From Methylobacterium radiotolerans JCM 2831 (GTDB lineage: Bacteria; Pseudomonadota; Alphaproteobacteria; Rhizobiales; Beijerinckiaceae): a stretch of 64,000 bases of DNA. The translations under genes were made by a program, and so were the position numbers. The notes below the pieces were generated by a model, which had not been told where the DNA came from, made no database searches, and was given only the letters and a program-made list of their open reading frames with translations. The number at the start of each line of letters is the position of its first letter. Position 1 is the stretch's first letter. Of this stretch, positions 61,775 through 64,000 are shown piece after piece. The stretch spans positions 2,793,001 through 2,857,000 of the forward strand of contig NC_010505.1 in NCBI RefSeq assembly GCF_000019725.1, in the 5' to 3' direction.

Positions 61775-62974
61775 GTGGTCCCGAAGACGAACGACTCTGG
61801 CCTCGCTCACCGTTACCGGATCCTGCACGTGTTCCGGGCGCCCGTGGGCGGATTGTTCCGGCACGTGATGGATCTCGCCCGCCTCCAGGCGGCCGCGGGA
61901 CACCATGTCGGCCTCGTCTGCGACTCCAGCACCGGCGGTGACCGCGCCGCGGGCGCCCTGGCGGACCTGATGCCCTGCCTGGATCTCGGCCTCGTCCGGC
62001 TGCCGATGCGCCGGAATCCGCACCCGTCGGACTGGTCCTGTCTGCGCGCCGTCGCCCAGCGGGCCGCGGAGGTCGGCGCGGACGTGCTGCACGGACACGG
62101 GGCCAAGGGCGGCGCCTATGCCCGGCTCGCCGCGGCGGGTCCGGCGATCCGGGCCTACACGCCGCACGGGGGCAGCTACAATTACCGGCCGGGCAGCCCA
62201 CTGCACCGCCTCTACATGGGGGCCGAGGCGGTGCTCGCCCGCCGCACGGACGCGTTCCTGTTCGAGAGCGAGTACGTCGCGGGCCGCCACCGGAGCTTCG
62301 TCGGCGGTCCCGAGCGGGTGACGCGGATCGTGCACAACGGCATCGCCGAGGCCGAGTTCGCGCCGCTCGACCGCGTCGCCGAGCCCTTCGACCTGCTCTA
62401 TGTCGGTGAGCTGCGGGAGGCCAAGGGGCTGCCCTACCTGCTCGAGGCGCTGGTCCGGCTGCGGGCCGAGGGTCGGGCGCTGCGCCTGCTCCTGGTCGGA
62501 TCCGGGCCGGACGCCGAGATCCTGCGGGAGTCCGTGGCCCGCCTCGGCCTCGCCGACGCGGTGGCGTTCGAGCCGCCGCAGGCGATCCGCTCCGTGCTGG
62601 CCCGCGGCCGGATCCTCGTCGTCCCGTCGCTCGCGGAGTCGCTGCCCTACGTCGTGCTGGAGGCCGCCGCGGCGGCGCAGCCGCTGGTCGCCACCCGGGT
62701 CGGCGGCATTCCGGAGATCTTCGGCGCGGCCGCCCGCGACCTCGTCCCGTCGCGGGACCCGGCGGCGCTCGCCGAGGGGATCCGTCGCGTTCTCGACGCC
62801 GCACCGGAGACCCTGGCCGCGCGGACCCAGGGCCTGAGCGCCTCGATCCGGCAGCGCTTCTCCCTGGACCGCATGGGCAGCGAGGTTGTCTCCGGCTACG
62901 CCGCGGCCTTCGAGGCCCGCGCGGAGCGCCGCGATCCCGCGCCGCGGACGATCGCCGGAGCCCGGACCGCCTGA
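61775..62974 (+). CDS. GT4-family glycosyltransferase
   Basis: A 399-residue enzyme from GTG 61775 (GGGAG 8 nt upstream); GTG 61733 would add 14 residues. The N-terminal domain has RILHVFRAPVGGLFRHVMDL and DVLHGHGAKGGAYARL. The nucleotide-sugar domain has VGELREAKGLPYLLEAL and VPSLAESLPYVVLEAAAAAQ followed by PLVATRVGGIPEI, the retaining GT-B/GT4 pattern with the E-x7-E signature. It starts a polysaccharide locus with the next gene. The sugar is unknown. Confidence 0.88.
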   Translation: MVPKTNDSGLAHRYRILHVFRAPVGGLFRHVMDLARLQAAAGHHVGLVCDSSTGGDRAAGALADLMPCLDLGLVRLPMRRNPHPSDWSCLRAVAQRAAEVGADVLHGHGAKGGAYARLAAAGPAIRAYTPHGGSYNYRPGSPLHRLYMGAEAVLARRTDAFLFESEYVAGRHRSFVGGPERVTRIVHNGIAEAEFAPLDRVAEPFDLLYVGELREAKGLPYLLEALVRLRAEGRALRLLLVGSGPDAEILRESVARLGLADAVAFEPPQAIRSVLARGRILVVPSLAESLPYVVLEAAAAAQPLVATRVGGIPEIFGAAARDLVPSRDPAALAEGIRRVLDAAPETLAARTQGLSASIRQRFSLDRMGSEVVSGYAAAFEARAERRDPAPRTIAGARTA

Positions 62975-63117
62975 CGGCGAGACCTGCCGGAAGAGGATCG
63001 GGGCCTGTGCGCCGCGGTGGAAAAGGCGGCGGCACCCTCGCTCTTAAATGTTCCCACAACGCCCCGTGCCAAGCTTCCTTCGAGGCAGCGACCGCAAGGC
63101 TCGGGGGGAGCCGATCG

Positions 63118-64000
63118 ATGAGCGCGTTCGACATCCGCGATCTCCTGGAGGCCGCCGTCCCGATGGAGGCGTCCTCGGTCCCGGCCGCCGGCGGCGTGCC
63201 GCTCGCCGAGACCGCCGCGCCGGGGCCGACGGCGATCTCGCCCGTCGTGGTGGCCGGGCTGGTGCGCGCCCTGGAATGCACGCTGATCTTCGGCCTGGGC
63301 GCGTTGCTGCACCTGCTGATGCTCCGCGGGCGCGTCCCGTTCGGGCTGACCTACGCGGGCGCGATCGGCATGATCGCGGTGATCACCGTGACGCTGATCC
63401 AGGCGTCGGGCGGCTACCGGGTCGCCGCCTTCCGGAGCTTCTTCAAGACCGCCATCCGGCTGATCGCGGCGTGGTCGATGACCTTCCTGATGGTCGCCGC
63501 CGGACTCGTGCTGGCCAAGGTGGCCGACCATTACTCGCGGCTCTGGCTCGCGACCTTCTTCGGCACCGGCCTCGCGGCGCTGCTGCTCGGGCGCTTCGTG
63601 CTCTTCCGCATCATCGACGCCCAGACCCGGGCCGGACGGTTCGACCGGCGCACCGCGATCGTGGGCGGTGGCCAGCCCGCCGAGGACCTGATCGCCGCCC
63701 TGGAGACGCAGAGCGAGAGCGGCATCCGCATCGTCGGCGTGTTCGACGACCGCAACGCCGACCGGTCCTCCGACGTGGTGGCGGGGCACCCGAAGCTCGG
63801 CAACGTCGACGACCTCGTCGCCTACGCGCGGCACGCCCGGCTCGACCTGATCGTGTTCACGATCCCGATCACCGCGGAGGCGCGGATCCTCCAGATGCTC
63901 GCCAAGCTCTGGGTCCTGCCGATCGACATCCGGCTCTCGGCGCACGCCGCCAAGCTGCGCCTGCGCCCGCGCAGCTACTCGTATCTCGGCTCGGTCCCGG
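63118..64000 (+). CDS. Undecaprenyl-phosphate sugar phosphotransferase, N-terminal part (cut by window end)
   Basis: ATG 63118 follows GGGGGGAG. The 294 residues present show four to five hydrophobic helices (ALECTLIFGLGALLHLLML, YAGAIGMIAVITVTLIQ, LIAAWSMTFLMVAAGLVLA, ATFFGTGLAALLLGRFVLF). A CoA-binding-like Rossmann domain follows (RRTAIVGGGQPAEDLIAALE, IRIVGVFDDRNADRSSD). This is the N-terminal half of WcaJ/GumD-type enzymes that load the first sugar onto undecaprenyl phosphate; the catalytic bacterial sugar transferase domain should lie beyond the window. Confidence 0.85.
   Translation, partial: MSAFDIRDLLEAAVPMEASSVPAAGGVPLAETAAPGPTAISPVVVAGLVRALECTLIFGLGALLHLLMLRGRVPFGLTYAGAIGMIAVITVTLIQASGGYRVAAFRSFFKTAIRLIAAWSMTFLMVAAGLVLAKVADHYSRLWLATFFGTGLAALLLGRFVLFRIIDAQTRAGRFDRRTAIVGGGQPAEDLIAALETQSESGIRIVGVFDDRNADRSSDVVAGHPKLGNVDDLVAYARHARLDLIVFTIPITAEARILQMLAKLWVLPIDIRLSAHAAKLRLRPRSYSYLGSVP

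Overview
The window is high-GC DNA (roughly 70 percent by eye) from an alphaproteobacterium. Most likely it is a member of the Rhizobiales close to Methylobacterium. The inference rests on the fatty-acid block (fabI, fabB, fabA in one direction and irr in the other), the gor / O-antigen ligase / DUF2059 / rpiA block, the zapE, ctaA and accB-accC genes, and the codon bias. No rRNA is present, and the only tRNA I see is tRNA-Lys(CTT).

Positions 1-15500 are foreign, phage-like DNA abutting the 3' end of that tRNA, the usual situation for an element integrated in a tRNA gene. The left part (129-4785) is a tightly overlapping rightward run of small genes: membrane proteins, a holin candidate, a GH24 endolysin, an Rz/Rz1-like spanin pair and several tiny unknowns. 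It is followed by a Rha/KilAC antirepressor (4860) and a putative DNA-binding protein (5832). A leftward operon (10647-6383) encodes mostly unknown proteins around a 552-residue AAA+ ATPase that resembles the Lon ATPase domain without the protease. Between this operon and a rightward gene pair (11255-12012) lies a tandem array of seven CCTCCC/GGGAGG hairpins spaced by exactly 40 nt. The right end, next to the tRNA, is a defence cargo: a Shedu (DUF4263) nuclease, an uncharacterised 313-residue protein and an Abi_C abortive-infection protein, two of them preceded by palindromes. No integrase, terminase or structural gene is in view, so the other end of the element lies to the left of the window. 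Two element genes look broken: an amber stop at 2973 and a frameshift near 6982. A 12-bp palindrome, CCGGAAATCCGG, recurs six times (one copy with a mismatch) inside element genes and was not seen in the chromosome.

From 15501 the window is ordinary chromosome. leuA is preceded by a leucine-rich leader peptide whose stop codon lies in the arm of a terminator, a clear attenuator. Next come a winged-helix regulator, a Tat-exported beta-carbonic anhydrase, leuB, ubiE-ubiB, a large hybrid histidine kinase, zapE, a GNAT acetyltransferase, comF, a methyltransferase with a DUF427 gene, and a DUF6880 gene. The fatty-acid and iron block follows (fabI, a 38-residue membrane peptide, fabB, fabA, and irr with a good promoter).

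The right half holds an SH3-domain protein, a 2-hydroxyacid dehydrogenase, a membrane cNMP-binding protein, an amine oxidase, an EI24-like membrane protein, an orphan RND adaptor, a GGDEF-EAL protein with a degenerate GADEF, a class II DAHP synthase, and a stand-alone sigma-70 region 1.1-like protein. It continues with gor, an O-antigen ligase, DUF2059, rpiA, gph, an aminotransferase, a DsbA-like protein, accB-accC-aat, ctaA and a hemolysin III family protein. It ends with the start of a polysaccharide locus: a GT4 glycosyltransferase and a truncated undecaprenyl-phosphate sugar transferase.
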